Origin: Gammaproteobacteria bacterium
GTDB taxonomy: Bacteria; Pseudomonadota; Gammaproteobacteria; JAJPIJ01
Length of the DNA stretch: 64,000 nucleotides
NCBI GenBank assembly: GCA_022072255.1
Contig: JAJVHZ010000076.1
Span: 62,001 to 126,000, forward strand
Reading direction: 5' to 3'
A program made the translations under genes and the position numbers. Positions 24,776-33,399 of this stretch are shown here, in pieces. Under the pieces are notes generated by a model. The model was given only the letters and a program-made list of their open reading frames with translations. It ran no database searches and had not been told where the DNA came from. How positions within the stretch are numbered: the stretch's first letter is position 1; the number at the start of each line of letters is the position of its first letter.

Positions 24776-26008
24776 TCACGGGTAATGGATGCGCACGCCG
24801 GCGGTGACGGCCAGGGAATCCGGCGACAGGGTCGCCGGCACGCCCGCCACCGCGACGTCGGTTTCGAACAGCGTCGTGTACCTGGCCTCGAGACCGACCG
24901 AGAGATTCTCCTCGATAAAGTAATCGAACCCGGCACCGAACGCCGCGACCGGCGAGGAGTCCTGCTCGCCGCTGAAACGCGTTGTCGTGAACGGCTGGTC
25001 GCGATCGCCGACCTCGCCGAAGCCGATGCCCCCGCCGGCGACCACGTAAGGGACGAGGGCATCGCCCGGCAGCGGGTAACGGTACCGCCCGAGCAGCGTG
25101 CAGGTGAACAGCGGGTAGCCGGTGATCTCACCGAGCGTCGGCGAGGCCAGCTGTGCGCGGGTGTAATTGACGTCGAACTCCGCTCCCCAATGCCGGTTGA
25201 AATTCACGCCCAGCCCGCCCTCGCCGTACAGACCCGAGAGGGTCTCGATCTGCACGCCCGGCACCGTCTCCGTATCGGTGAAGATCGCCTGCCCGCCCTT
25301 CAGCGTGAGGTAGCCGCGCCGCCGGTCGCTGTCGCGCGCCGGCGGCAGGGCCGAGCCGGCGGGTTGGCTCCAGTGATCGGCGTACACGCGCAGGCCGGCG
25401 CTGAGCTCGACCGCATTGCCGCTCAGCTCCCGGTCGATGCCCGTGTCGTTCACCTCCGGGTCGAATCCGAAGACGTACTTGGCCTGCGCCGTCAGCGCGA
25501 TGTTGTCGACCACGAAATAGTCGAAACCGGCGCCGGCCACCCCGATGAGATCGAGATCGTTGCCGCCGCCGTCGAAGGTGAAATCCTCGCGGCCGCTGAA
25601 CTCGCCAAAGCCGGCGCCGACGCCGGCGAGCGCGTAGGGGACGAAGCGGTCTTCGTACATCGGATATTTCAGCCGCAGCTCGGCGGTGGCGCGGGCGAGC
25701 GTGTAATCGCCGAGTTTCCCGTCGCCGGGTCGCTCCAGGGCCGTCTTGTGGTAGTCGAGCGCCGCCTCCATCCCCAGGTAGCGCCCGAGATCCGCACCGA
25801 GACTGAGGCCTGCCGCCGGATTTCCGGAGTCGGATTCCAGCTCGAGGTTCGGCGCCGCATCGGGCGTGGCGAGGAAATCCGCACCGATCCGGACGTGCAG
25901 GTACGGGCGGATCTCGCTCAGCAGTTGCTCGCGCGCATCCGCGGACACGCCCGCCGATCGGCCAGCCAGCAGAATCACCAATACATACAGCCACCTGAGT
26001 CTCTGCAC
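24776..26008 (-). CDS. Tandemly duplicated beta-barrel outer-membrane protein
   Basis: A 410-residue exported protein with signal sequence VQRLRWLYVLVILLAG and likely cleavage after VSA. The mature part contains two copies of an OmpA/OmpW-type beta-barrel domain of about 180 residues: FVPYALAGVGAGFGE and AGAGFDYFVVDNIALTAQAKY in the first correspond to LVPYVVAGGGIGFGE and FGAGFDYFIEENLSVGLEARY in the second. Alternating hydrophobic strands run throughout and the protein ends in RIHYP. The GTG at 26008 places the signal peptide at the N-terminus; an ATG 24 codons upstream (26080) lies almost at the predicted transcription start. The function is unknown, probably a small porin or structural protein. 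Confidence 0.7.
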   Translation of the reverse strand: MQRLRWLYVLVILLAGRSAGVSADAREQLLSEIRPYLHVRIGADFLATPDAAPNLELESDSGNPAAGLSLGADLGRYLGMEAALDYHKTALERPGDGKLGDYTLARATAELRLKYPMYEDRFVPYALAGVGAGFGEFSGREDFTFDGGGNDLDLIGVAGAGFDYFVVDNIALTAQAKYVFGFDPEVNDTGIDRELSGNAVELSAGLRVYADHWSQPAGSALPPARDSDRRRGYLTLKGGQAIFTDTETVPGVQIETLSGLYGEGGLGVNFNRHWGAEFDVNYTRAQLASPTLGEITGYPLFTCTLLGRYRYPLPGDALVPYVVAGGGIGFGEVGDRDQPFTTTRFSGEQDSSPVAAFGAGFDYFIEENLSVGLEARYTTLFETDVAVAGVPATLSPDSLAVTAGVRIHYP

Positions 26009-26088
26009 GGCGTGCGAGTGAGGCCCGTGGCGGCCCTGATTCCATACTCGAATGACGCAAAATAACCACATGATAAACATGAGGTTAA

Positions 26089-26094
26089 ATTATA
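26089..26094 (-). promoter_or_regulatory. -10 element of the outer-membrane protein gene
   Basis: A perfect TATAAT lies on the minus strand in the only markedly AT-rich stretch of the area. Transcription would start near 26082, leaving a 5' leader of about 70 bases before GTG 26008. The -35 is weak (GTATGT at about 17 bp). Confidence 0.45.
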
Positions 26095-26198
26095 TATCTC
26101 CAAATAACAAGACATACTGAATCCGTGAAATTGTACTAATCCACTGGAATCCCGGCACGAAATCGAGCCGAGTTCGCAGATTGGTTGAAAGCGCCGGC

Positions 26199-27185
26199 TC
26201 AGGCGAGATCGGTCGGAAAGGCGATGGCCTGGCGCAGGTCGGGCAGGCCCAGGGCGACCATGACCAGGCGGTCGAAGCCCAATGCAACCCCGGAGCACTC
26301 GGGCAGGCCGGCTGCGAGAGCGGCGAGCAGCCGCTCGTCGATCGGCATCTCCGGCAGGCCGGCCCTGGCGCGACGCCGGTTGTCCTCGGCGAAGCGCCGC
26401 CGCTGCTCGCCGGCGTCGGTCAGTTCATGGAAGCCGTTGGCGATCTCGATGCCCTCGATGAACAGTTCGAATCGCGCGGCGACCGGCGGGTCGCCCGGTA
26501 TGAGCCTGGCCAGCGCGGCCTGCGAGGCCGGGAACTCGGTGAGAAAGGTCGGCCGGCCAAGTCCGAGTCGCGGTGCGACCAGATGGCTCAACAGCAGGTC
26601 CAGCCAGTCGTCGCGCTCCAGCCGCTCCGGATCGCCGACGTCCATGCCCGCCGCGGCCGCCCGTTCGCGGATCGCCGGCAGCGCGGCGCGTAGCGGATCG
26701 ATGCCGGCATGCCGGCGGAAGGCCTCGGCATAGCTCAGCCGCTCCTCCGCGGCCCGCCGCCCGGTGACTTCCGCCACCAGTGCCGCCGTCTCCGTGATGA
26801 TCGCGGCATAGTCCAGCCCCGGCCGATACCACTCGATCAGCGTGAACTCCGGGTTGTGGCAGCGGCCGGCCTCGCCGCCGCGGAAGGCCTTGCCGATCTG
26901 GTAGATGGCGCCGCTGCCGGCGGCCAGCAGGCGCTTCATGGCGTACTCCGGCGAGGTCTGCAGGTAGAGCCGGCGCGGCTCGTGGCCGCCCGGCAGCAGG
27001 CAGGTCGTGGCGGGATTGGTGAGATGCGGGTCGGTTACCCCGGCATTGCAGAGCGCGGGGGTCTCGACCTCCAGGACGTCACGACCGGCGAAGAAGGCGC
27101 GCAGCTGCGCCAGCATCCGTGCCCGCGCCCGCAGCACCGCCACGCCAGCGGTGGGGCGCCACTCGGGCATCGGGTCCGCGCGCAT
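26199..27185 (-). CDS. epmA: EF-P--(R)-beta-lysine ligase EpmA
   Basis: A 328-residue class II lysyl-tRNA-synthetase paralogue without an anticodon-binding domain. It attaches (R)-beta-lysine to Lys34 of EF-P. Motif 2 is seen in FRGGEAGRCHNPEFTLIEWY and motif 3 in GVALGFDRLVMVALG. The open frame runs far upstream (to 28997) antisense to epmB; the length of E. coli EpmA (325 aa) fixes the start at ATG 27185, or ATG 27170 five codons later. It begins 17 bp after the efp stop, so efp-epmA is an operon. Confidence 0.94.
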   Translation of the reverse strand: MRADPMPEWRPTAGVAVLRARARMLAQLRAFFAGRDVLEVETPALCNAGVTDPHLTNPATTCLLPGGHEPRRLYLQTSPEYAMKRLLAAGSGAIYQIGKAFRGGEAGRCHNPEFTLIEWYRPGLDYAAIITETAALVAEVTGRRAAEERLSYAEAFRRHAGIDPLRAALPAIRERAAAAGMDVGDPERLERDDWLDLLLSHLVAPRLGLGRPTFLTEFPASQAALARLIPGDPPVAARFELFIEGIEIANGFHELTDAGEQRRRFAEDNRRRARAGLPEMPIDERLLAALAAGLPECSGVALGFDRLVMVALGLPDLRQAIAFPTDLA

Positions 27186-27202
27186 CGTAGCGGGCGTCGG
27201 CG

Positions 27203-27772
27203 CTATTCCTTCACGCGCGACATGTACCCCCCGGTGCGGGTGTCGACCTTGATGGTCTCGCCCTGGTTGACGAACAGGGGCACCTTCACGGTGGCGCCAG
27301 TCTCGACCTTGGCCGGCTTGGTGGCACCGGTGACCGTGTCGCCCCGCACCCCGGGCTCGCAGTCGGTGATCTGCAGCGTGACGAAGATGGGCGGCTGCAC
27401 CGCCATCGGCACGCCGTTCCACAGGGTCACGATGCAGGTCTCCTCGCCCTTCAACCACTGTGCGGCATCGGCCATCGCGGTGCTGCCGGCGGCGATCTGC
27501 TCGAAGGTCTCGGGGTTCATGAAATGCCAGAACTCCCCGTCGGTGTAGAGATACTGCAACTCGGTGTCGACGACATCGGCGCCCTCGCAGGTGTCGCCGG
27601 ACTTGAAGGTGCGCTCCAGAACGCGGCCGGTCTTCAGGTTGCGCAGCCGCACGCGATTGAAAGCCTGGCCCTTGCCGGGCTTGACATACTCGTTCTCGAG
27701 GATGTTGTAGGGGTCGCCGTCGATCAGGAGTTTGAGTCCGGCCTTGAATTCGTTTGTACTGTACGTCGCCAT
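27203..27772 (-). CDS. efp: Translation elongation factor P
   Basis: A 189-residue EF-P that relieves ribosome stalling at polyproline. The modification loop is VKPGKGQAF with Lys34 at the tip, and the three beta-barrel domains are complete to GGYMSRVKE. Beginning at ATG 27772 gives the conserved [11 protein letters not shown]-terminus; an ATG 12 codons upstream is out of keeping with the family. The gene is divergent from epmB with 34 bp between the starts, and epmA follows it, so substrate and both modification enzymes sit together. Confidence 0.97.
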   Translation of the reverse strand: MATYSTNEFKAGLKLLIDGDPYNILENEYVKPGKGQAFNRVRLRNLKTGRVLERTFKSGDTCEGADVVDTELQYLYTDGEFWHFMNPETFEQIAAGSTAMADAAQWLKGEETCIVTLWNGVPMAVQPPIFVTLQITDCEPGVRGDTVTGATKPAKVETGATVKVPLFVNQGETIKVDTRTGGYMSRVKE

Positions 27773-27806
27773 GAGTGCATTCCGGGAGATCCGCCAAAAG
27801 GGCGCC

Positions 27807-28853
27807 ATGATAACGCAAGCACAGGCCCGAGTTCAGCCCGCCTGCTGGCAGCAGGAGCTGGCCCGCGGCATCCGCGATCCGCGCGAACTGCTGCGACTGC
27901 TCGAGGTCGAGGCGCGAACGCTGCCCGAGCGGCTGCTGACGGAGGCGCCGTTCCCGATGAAGGTACCGCACGCCTATGCGGCGCGCATGCGCCGCGGCGA
28001 CCCCATGGATCCCCTGCTTCGCCAGGTGCTGCCGATCGCTGCGGAGAGGCGTGAGGTCCCCGGCTACGTCGCCGATCCGGTCGGCGATCTCGCCGCGGAG
28101 GCGGTCCCCGGGGTGCTGCACAAGTACGAAGGCCGCGCACTGCTGATCGCCACCGGGGCGTGCGCCATACACTGCCGCTACTGTTTCCGCCAGCAGTTTC
28201 CCTACGCCGGGTCGCATGCGGCGCGCGGGCGTTGGACCGCGGCGCTCGGCTACCTGCGCGGGGATGCCTCGATCCGCGAGGTGATCCTGAGCGGCGGCGA
28301 CCCGCTCACGCTCGGCGACGCCAAGCTCGCGGAGCTGGTCCAGGCGCTCGAGGACATACCGCATCTGACGCGGCTGCGCATCCACACGCGCCTGCCGGTC
28401 GTGCTGCCGGCCCGTGTCGACGACCGCCTGCTCGGCTGGCTTGGGCGCACGCGGCTGCAGAAGGTCGTCGTCGTCCACGCCAACCACGCCAACGAGATCG
28501 ATGCGCAGGTGATCGCGGCCGCGCGCCGGCTTCAGGCCGCCGGCGTCACCCTGCTCAATCAGGCGGTGCTGCTGGCCGGGGTCAACGACGATGCCGACGC
28601 CCTGTGCGATCTGAGCGAGGCGCTGTTCGCCGCAGGCGTCCTGCCCTATTACCTGCACCTGCTCGACCCGGTCGCCGGCGCTTCGCATTTCGACGTCCCC
28701 CGATCGCGGGCCCTGCAGATCGTGAGCGGGCTGCGCGCATCCCTGCCCGGCTACCTGGTGCCGCGGCTGGTGCGTGAGCTGGCGGGATCCCCCTCCAAGG
28801 TGCCGGTCGAACTCCTGCCCGGCGCGGACGTCCATATCGGATTGCGGTCCTGA
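27807..28853 (+). CDS. epmB: EF-P lysine 2,3-aminomutase EpmB
   Basis: A 348-residue radical-SAM, PLP-dependent aminomutase that makes (R)-beta-lysine for EpmA. The SAM cluster ligands are C119, C123 and C126 (CAIHCRYC), followed by FRQQFPY, and LSGGDPLTL supports cofactor binding. It is shorter than clostridial lysine 2,3-aminomutases and lacks their C-terminal extension, as EpmB does (E. coli 342 aa). ATG 27807 follows AAAAGGGCG. It is divergent from efp. Confidence 0.95.
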   Translation: MITQAQARVQPACWQQELARGIRDPRELLRLLEVEARTLPERLLTEAPFPMKVPHAYAARMRRGDPMDPLLRQVLPIAAERREVPGYVADPVGDLAAEAVPGVLHKYEGRALLIATGACAIHCRYCFRQQFPYAGSHAARGRWTAALGYLRGDASIREVILSGGDPLTLGDAKLAELVQALEDIPHLTRLRIHTRLPVVLPARVDDRLLGWLGRTRLQKVVVVHANHANEIDAQVIAAARRLQAAGVTLLNQAVLLAGVNDDADALCDLSEALFAAGVLPYYLHLLDPVAGASHFDVPRSRALQIVSGLRASLPGYLVPRLVRELAGSPSKVPVELLPGADVHIGLRS

Positions 28854-28901
28854 CCTGCCCGAGGGGGCGGTACCCCTCGTTTCGCCAAGGAGAGTCCTCC
28901 C

Positions 28902-29036
28902 ATGTGGCCGTTGAAAGACGAGGAAATGGCGGCACCGCCGGCGGCCGGGGACGGCGCCAGTGCCCGCGACCACCGGCGGGCGGTGTTGCAGCGGCACCCG
29001 CAGGTCGCGACCGGCACCGGGGACGCGCCACGGTGA
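28902..29036 (+). CDS. 44-residue ORF coupled to the RND adaptor gene
   Basis: The ORF begins MWPLKDEEMAAPPAAGDG and ends TGDAPR. It has a strong AAGGAG ribosome-binding site about 9 bp before its ATG. Its stop overlaps the GTG start of the RND adaptor gene as GTGA, the arrangement seen in translational coupling. It has no membrane helix and is rich in A, R and D. It could be a real small protein or a coupling leader that feeds ribosomes to the weak GTG start. I do not recognise a family. Confidence 0.5.
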   Translation: MWPLKDEEMAAPPAAGDGASARDHRRAVLQRHPQVATGTGDAPR

Positions 29037-30190
29037 ATCCGCTTTCCAGGGGCGCGGCCGGCATCGCCTGCATTGCGCTGTTCGGTCTCGGGATCACCGG
29101 CATGGGTTGGCTGCAGCGCCCGGCGGCGACCGCGAGCGCGCCAGCGCCGGTCACGGTCATCGTCACCCAGGTCGAGCAGCGCGACGTTCCACACCTGGCG
29201 CGCGGCATCGGCAACGTGCGGTCGCTCAACAGCGTCACACTGCGATCGCAGATCGACGGCATACTCACGGAGACGCCGTTTGAGGAGGGGCAGCGCGTCG
29301 AGCGCGGCGCGCTGCTGGCGAAGATCGACGACCGCGCCATCCTCGCCACGCTCGCACAGGCGCGCGCCGACAAGGCACGTAACCTGGCGCAGCGCCACGC
29401 GGCGCAACTCGATCTCACGCGCTACCGGGATCTCTACAGCAAGGACAAGGCCATACCGAGGCAGACGCTGGACCAGGCCGCCGCGCTGGTGGAGGAGCTG
29501 GAAGCCGCGATCGCCGCGAACGAAGCGGCCATCGCCGCCGCCGAGGTGCAACTGTCCTACACGCGCATCGTCTCTCCGCTTACGGGTCGGCTCGGCCTGC
29601 GCCGCGTGGATCCGGGCAACCTCGTCCGGGCGGCCGACACGGAGGGCCTGGTGACCGTCACCCAGCTCGACCCGATCGCCGTCGTGTTCTCGCTGCCGCA
29701 GGACATGCTGCCGCGCCTGCGGACGCTGCTGCACGGCGCCGCGCCCGTCGCCGTGACCGCCATGGACCAGGATGGCAGCCAGGTGCTCGCCACCGGTCGC
29801 CTGGCGTTCATCGACAACCAGATCGACCCCGCCACCGGAACCATACGGCTGAAGGCCGAATTTCCCAACGCCGAGGAGCGGCTGTGGCCGGGACAGTTCG
29901 TCACGGTCGAGCTGGCCGTCGGCAACAGCCCCGCCGCGATGGTGGTGGCTTTGAAGGCCGTGCAGCTCGGCATCGACGGCTCGTTCGTCTACCGCGTCAC
30001 TGGCGACAAGGTCGAGGCGGTGCCGGTGTCGATCGGATACCAGAACGACGACATCGCCGTGATTGCAAGCGGGCTGGCGCCCGGCGACACGGTGGTGCTC
30101 GACGGTCAGTCGCGCCTGAAGCCGGGCGCCACCGTTCGTATCGCCGGCGGCACACCGGGCGATCGCCTGGTCGGCGGCAAGGCGCGATGA
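29033..30190 (+). CDS. RND efflux periplasmic adaptor (MexE/AcrA family)
   Basis: A 385-residue membrane-fusion protein. An N-terminal hydrophobic signal/anchor (AGIACIALFGLGITGMGWL) precedes the lipoyl half-motif RSQIDGILTETPFEEG, an alpha-helical hairpin (about residues 80-150), the matching SYTRIVSPLTGRLGLRRVDPG and the beta-barrel with QIDPATGTIRLKAEFPN. These are standard for adaptors that link an RND pump to an outer-membrane channel. The stop overlaps the pump gene by ATGA. GTG 29033 is chosen because the longer frame has only low-complexity sequence ahead and the preceding small ORF ends here. Confidence 0.92.
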   Translation: MNPLSRGAAGIACIALFGLGITGMGWLQRPAATASAPAPVTVIVTQVEQRDVPHLARGIGNVRSLNSVTLRSQIDGILTETPFEEGQRVERGALLAKIDDRAILATLAQARADKARNLAQRHAAQLDLTRYRDLYSKDKAIPRQTLDQAAALVEELEAAIAANEAAIAAAEVQLSYTRIVSPLTGRLGLRRVDPGNLVRAADTEGLVTVTQLDPIAVVFSLPQDMLPRLRTLLHGAAPVAVTAMDQDGSQVLATGRLAFIDNQIDPATGTIRLKAEFPNAEERLWPGQFVTVELAVGNSPAAMVVALKAVQLGIDGSFVYRVTGDKVEAVPVSIGYQNDDIAVIASGLAPGDTVVLDGQSRLKPGATVRIAGGTPGDRLVGGKAR

Positions 30191-33100
30191 CGATCCGGCC
30201 CGGGATTTCGAAGTGGTTCATCCGGCGCCCCGTGGCGACGACCCTGCTCACCGCGGCGGCGGCGATGCTGGGCGTGTTCGCCTTCCCCCTGCTGCCGATC
30301 GCGCCGCTGCCCGAGACCGATTTCCCCACCATACAGATCGGCGCGCGTCTGCCCGGCGCCAGTCCCGAGACCATGGCCTCGTCGGTCGCGACGCCGCTCG
30401 AGGCGGAGCTGAGCTCGATCCCCGGCATCACGCAGATGAGTTCGACCAGCGCGCTGGGCAGCACCTCCATCACCCTGCAGTTCGTGCTCACCAAGGACAT
30501 CGACGCGGCGGCACAGGAGGTGCAGGCCGCCATCAACACGGCGGCCGCGCGGCTGCCGGCCGACCTCCCGAACCTGCCGACCTGGCGCAAGGTGAATCCG
30601 GCCGACAGTCCGATCCTGGTGCTGGGCGTGCAATCCAGGCAGATGTCGATCACGGAGCTCAGCGACATCACCGAGACGCTGCTGGCGCGGCAGATGAGCC
30701 AGCTCGACGGCGTCGCCGAGATCGGCATCACCGGCCAGCGCAAGCCGGCGCTGCGCGTGCAGGCCTCCCCGGAGCGGCTCGCGGCCTATGGCCTGACCCT
30801 GGCCGACATACGCAATGCCGTGCAGAAGGCGAGCGTGAACCTGGCCAAGGGCGCTCTGTTCGGCGCGCAACGCACCTCCACCATCGCCACCAACGATCAG
30901 ATCTTCTCCCCCGGGGAGTACGACCGGCTCGTGATCGCCTGGCGAGACGGCGCACCGGTGCTGCTCGGGGACGTCGCCAATGTGTCCTTCGGGTCCGAGA
31001 ACGACTACCAGGAGGCCTGGCCCAACGGCGAGCCGGGCCTGAACCTCATCATCCGCCGCCAGCCGGGCGCCAACATCGTGGCGACCTCCGAACGCATCCT
31101 CAGGGCGTTGCCGGAACTGCGCGAGATGCTGCCGGCCAGCGTCGAGGTCAAGGTGCTCAACGACCGCACGCGCACCATCCGCGCCTCGCTGCACGAGGTG
31201 GAGGTCACCCTGGCCATCACCGTGTCGCTGGTGGTGCTGGTGATGAGCGTGTTCCTGCGTCAGCTCTCCGCCACCCTCATCGTCACCGCCGTGCTCGCCG
31301 TGTCCGTGGTCGCGACCTTCGCGGCGATGTATGCGTTCGGTTTCAGCCTGAACAACCTGACGCTGGTGGCACTGGTGATCGCCGTCGGCTTCATCGTCGA
31401 CGATGCCATCGTCGTCATCGAGAACATCCACCGGCACCTCGAGGCCGGCGAGTCCATGTACGACGCGGCGCTGAAGGGCGCCTCGGAGATCGGGTTCACC
31501 GTGATCTCCATCAGCCTGTCGCTGGTCGCGGCCTTCATTCCGCTGTTGTTCATGGGAGGGGTGGTCGGCCGGCTGTTCCACGAGTTCGCGGTCACCGTCA
31601 CGGCGGCGATCATGATCTCCGTCCTGGCCTGTCTTACGCTGGCGCCCGCGCTCGCCTCGCGCTTCATGAAGGCGCTGCCGCATCACGACGGCCAGCGGCG
31701 CGGCCTCGCCGGCGCGCTGCTGAGCGCCTACGACCGCACCCTGCGATGGGCTCTGCGTCACCGCAACGCCACGCTGCTGGTGTTCGCGCTCACCGTCGCA
31801 ATCGCGGTGGCGGGGTACATCAGGATACCGAAGGGCTTCTTCCCGCTGCAGGACACCGCTTTCATCCTGTGCACCACGCAGGCGGCGCAGGATGTCTCCT
31901 ACGAGGACATGGTCGCCAAACACAAGGCGCTGGCGGAGATCATCGCCAGGGAACCCGGCCTGCAGTCGTTTTCGCACTCGGTGGGCAGCACCGGCGGCAG
32001 CCAGACGATCTCCAACGGCCGATTCTGGCTGATCCTCAAGGACCGATCGGATCGCGACGTCTCGGTGTTCGAGTTCATCGAGCGGCTGCGTCCCAAGCTC
32101 GAGCAGGTTCCCGGGATCGCGCTTTACTTCCGCGCCGCGCAGGACATCAACGTCGGCGCCGGCTCCGGGCCGACGCGCACGCAGTACCAGTACAACCTGC
32201 GCAGCAGCGACAGCGCGCTGCTCGCCGGGTGGGCCGAACGGCTCACGGACCGGCTGGCGCAGCTGCCGCAGTTGCGCGACGTCTCCGACGATCAGCAGTT
32301 GGGCGCCGCCGTCACCCGCCTGACCATCGACCGCGCGGCCGCGGCCCGCTTCGGGCTGACGGCAGCGGACATCGATCAGACGCTCTACGACGCGTTCGGC
32401 CAGCGCCAGGTGAGCGAGTACGAGACCGAGACCAACCAGTACAAGGTGATCCTCGAGATCGACGCGCGCCTGCGCGGCCGCGCCGGGAGCCTGCAGTATT
32501 TTCACCTGCGCTCGCCGCTCACCGGCGAGATGGTGCCGTTCGCGGCCATCGCCCGCGTCGAACCGCCCGCCAGCGGCCCGTTGTCGATCAGCCACAACGG
32601 CATGTTCCCGTCGGTGACCATCTCCTTCAACCTCGCCCCCGGCGTGGCCCTGGGCGATGCGGTCACGCTCATCGAGGCGGAGCAGGCCGCGCTCGGCATG
32701 CCGGTCGGGATCATCGGCGCGTTCCAGGGCACGGCGCAGGCCTTCCGGGAATCGCTCGCCACCCAGCCGCTGCTGATACTCGCCGCGTTGCTCGCCGTCT
32801 ACATCATCCTCGGCGTGCTCTACGAGAGCTTCGTGCACCCGCTGACCATCCTCTCGACGCTGCCGTCGGCGGGAATCGGCGCGCTGCTGTTCATCTGGCT
32901 GTGGGGACTGGACTTCTCCATCATGGCGCTGATCGGCGTGGTGCTGCTGATCGGCATCGTCAAGAAGAACGGCATCCTGATGGTGGACTTCGCCATCGAC
33001 GCGGAGCGGCGGCTCGGGCTTGCGCCCGAGGAGGCGATCTACCGCGCCTGCCTCACCCGCTTCCGCCCGATCATCATGACCACCATCGCTGCCATGCTCG

Positions 33101-33312
33101 GGGCGGTTCCATTGATGGTCGGATTCGGCACCGGATCGGAACTGCGGCAGCCGCTCGGCATCGCCGTGTTCGGCGGCCTGCTGCTGAGTCAGGTGCTGAC
33201 ACTGTACTCGACCCCGGTAATCTACCTCGCGCTCGCGCGTTTGTTCGGTCGCACGCCGCTGCCCGCAGGCGTTTCCGCCGCGCCTGCTACGGACGCCGTG
33301 CACTCGCCCTGA
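30187..33312 (+). CDS. RND efflux pump inner-membrane transporter
   Basis: A 1041-residue proton-driven RND transporter with 12 helices and two large periplasmic loops. The N-terminus ISKWFIRRPVATTLL is the family cytoplasmic start, GFIVDDAIVVIENI holds the paired aspartates of the proton relay in TM4, and the C-terminal half repeats with GIVKKNGILMVDFAI. It resembles the MdtB/MdtC and MuxB-type multidrug branch more than AcrB. The start overlaps the adaptor stop (ATGA). No outer-membrane factor is adjacent, so a shared TolC-like channel is likely. Confidence 0.93.
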   Translation: MTIRPGISKWFIRRPVATTLLTAAAAMLGVFAFPLLPIAPLPETDFPTIQIGARLPGASPETMASSVATPLEAELSSIPGITQMSSTSALGSTSITLQFVLTKDIDAAAQEVQAAINTAAARLPADLPNLPTWRKVNPADSPILVLGVQSRQMSITELSDITETLLARQMSQLDGVAEIGITGQRKPALRVQASPERLAAYGLTLADIRNAVQKASVNLAKGALFGAQRTSTIATNDQIFSPGEYDRLVIAWRDGAPVLLGDVANVSFGSENDYQEAWPNGEPGLNLIIRRQPGANIVATSERILRALPELREMLPASVEVKVLNDRTRTIRASLHEVEVTLAITVSLVVLVMSVFLRQLSATLIVTAVLAVSVVATFAAMYAFGFSLNNLTLVALVIAVGFIVDDAIVVIENIHRHLEAGESMYDAALKGASEIGFTVISISLSLVAAFIPLLFMGGVVGRLFHEFAVTVTAAIMISVLACLTLAPALASRFMKALPHHDGQRRGLAGALLSAYDRTLRWALRHRNATLLVFALTVAIAVAGYIRIPKGFFPLQDTAFILCTTQAAQDVSYEDMVAKHKALAEIIAREPGLQSFSHSVGSTGGSQTISNGRFWLILKDRSDRDVSVFEFIERLRPKLEQVPGIALYFRAAQDINVGAGSGPTRTQYQYNLRSSDSALLAGWAERLTDRLAQLPQLRDVSDDQQLGAAVTRLTIDRAAAARFGLTAADIDQTLYDAFGQRQVSEYETETNQYKVILEIDARLRGRAGSLQYFHLRSPLTGEMVPFAAIARVEPPASGPLSISHNGMFPSVTISFNLAPGVALGDAVTLIEAEQAALGMPVGIIGAFQGTAQAFRESLATQPLLILAALLAVYIILGVLYESFVHPLTILSTLPSAGIGALLFIWLWGLDFSIMALIGVVLLIGIVKKNGILMVDFAIDAERRLGLAPEEAIYRACLTRFRPIIMTTIAAMLGAVPLMVGFGTGSELRQPLGIAVFGGLLLSQVLTLYSTPVIYLALARLFGRTPLPAGVSAAPATDAVHSP

Positions 33313-33399
33313 CACAGCGAACGTAAGCGCGTCATTCGAGCCAGACACTATGCACACCATCGTGCGACGGCCTGATGCCGAGCGCGCGGCCCGCGCCGG

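Noticed and set aside
27186-28997. A long N-terminal extension of EpmA across efp and epmB
   Set aside because: The frame is open only by chance on the antisense of epmB; EpmA has a fixed length of about 325 residues and its motifs start after 27185.
30106-33360. A 1084-codon minus-strand open frame over the RND pump
   Set aside because: It mirrors the RND coding strand and has no domain; the plus-strand frame has the complete RND signature.
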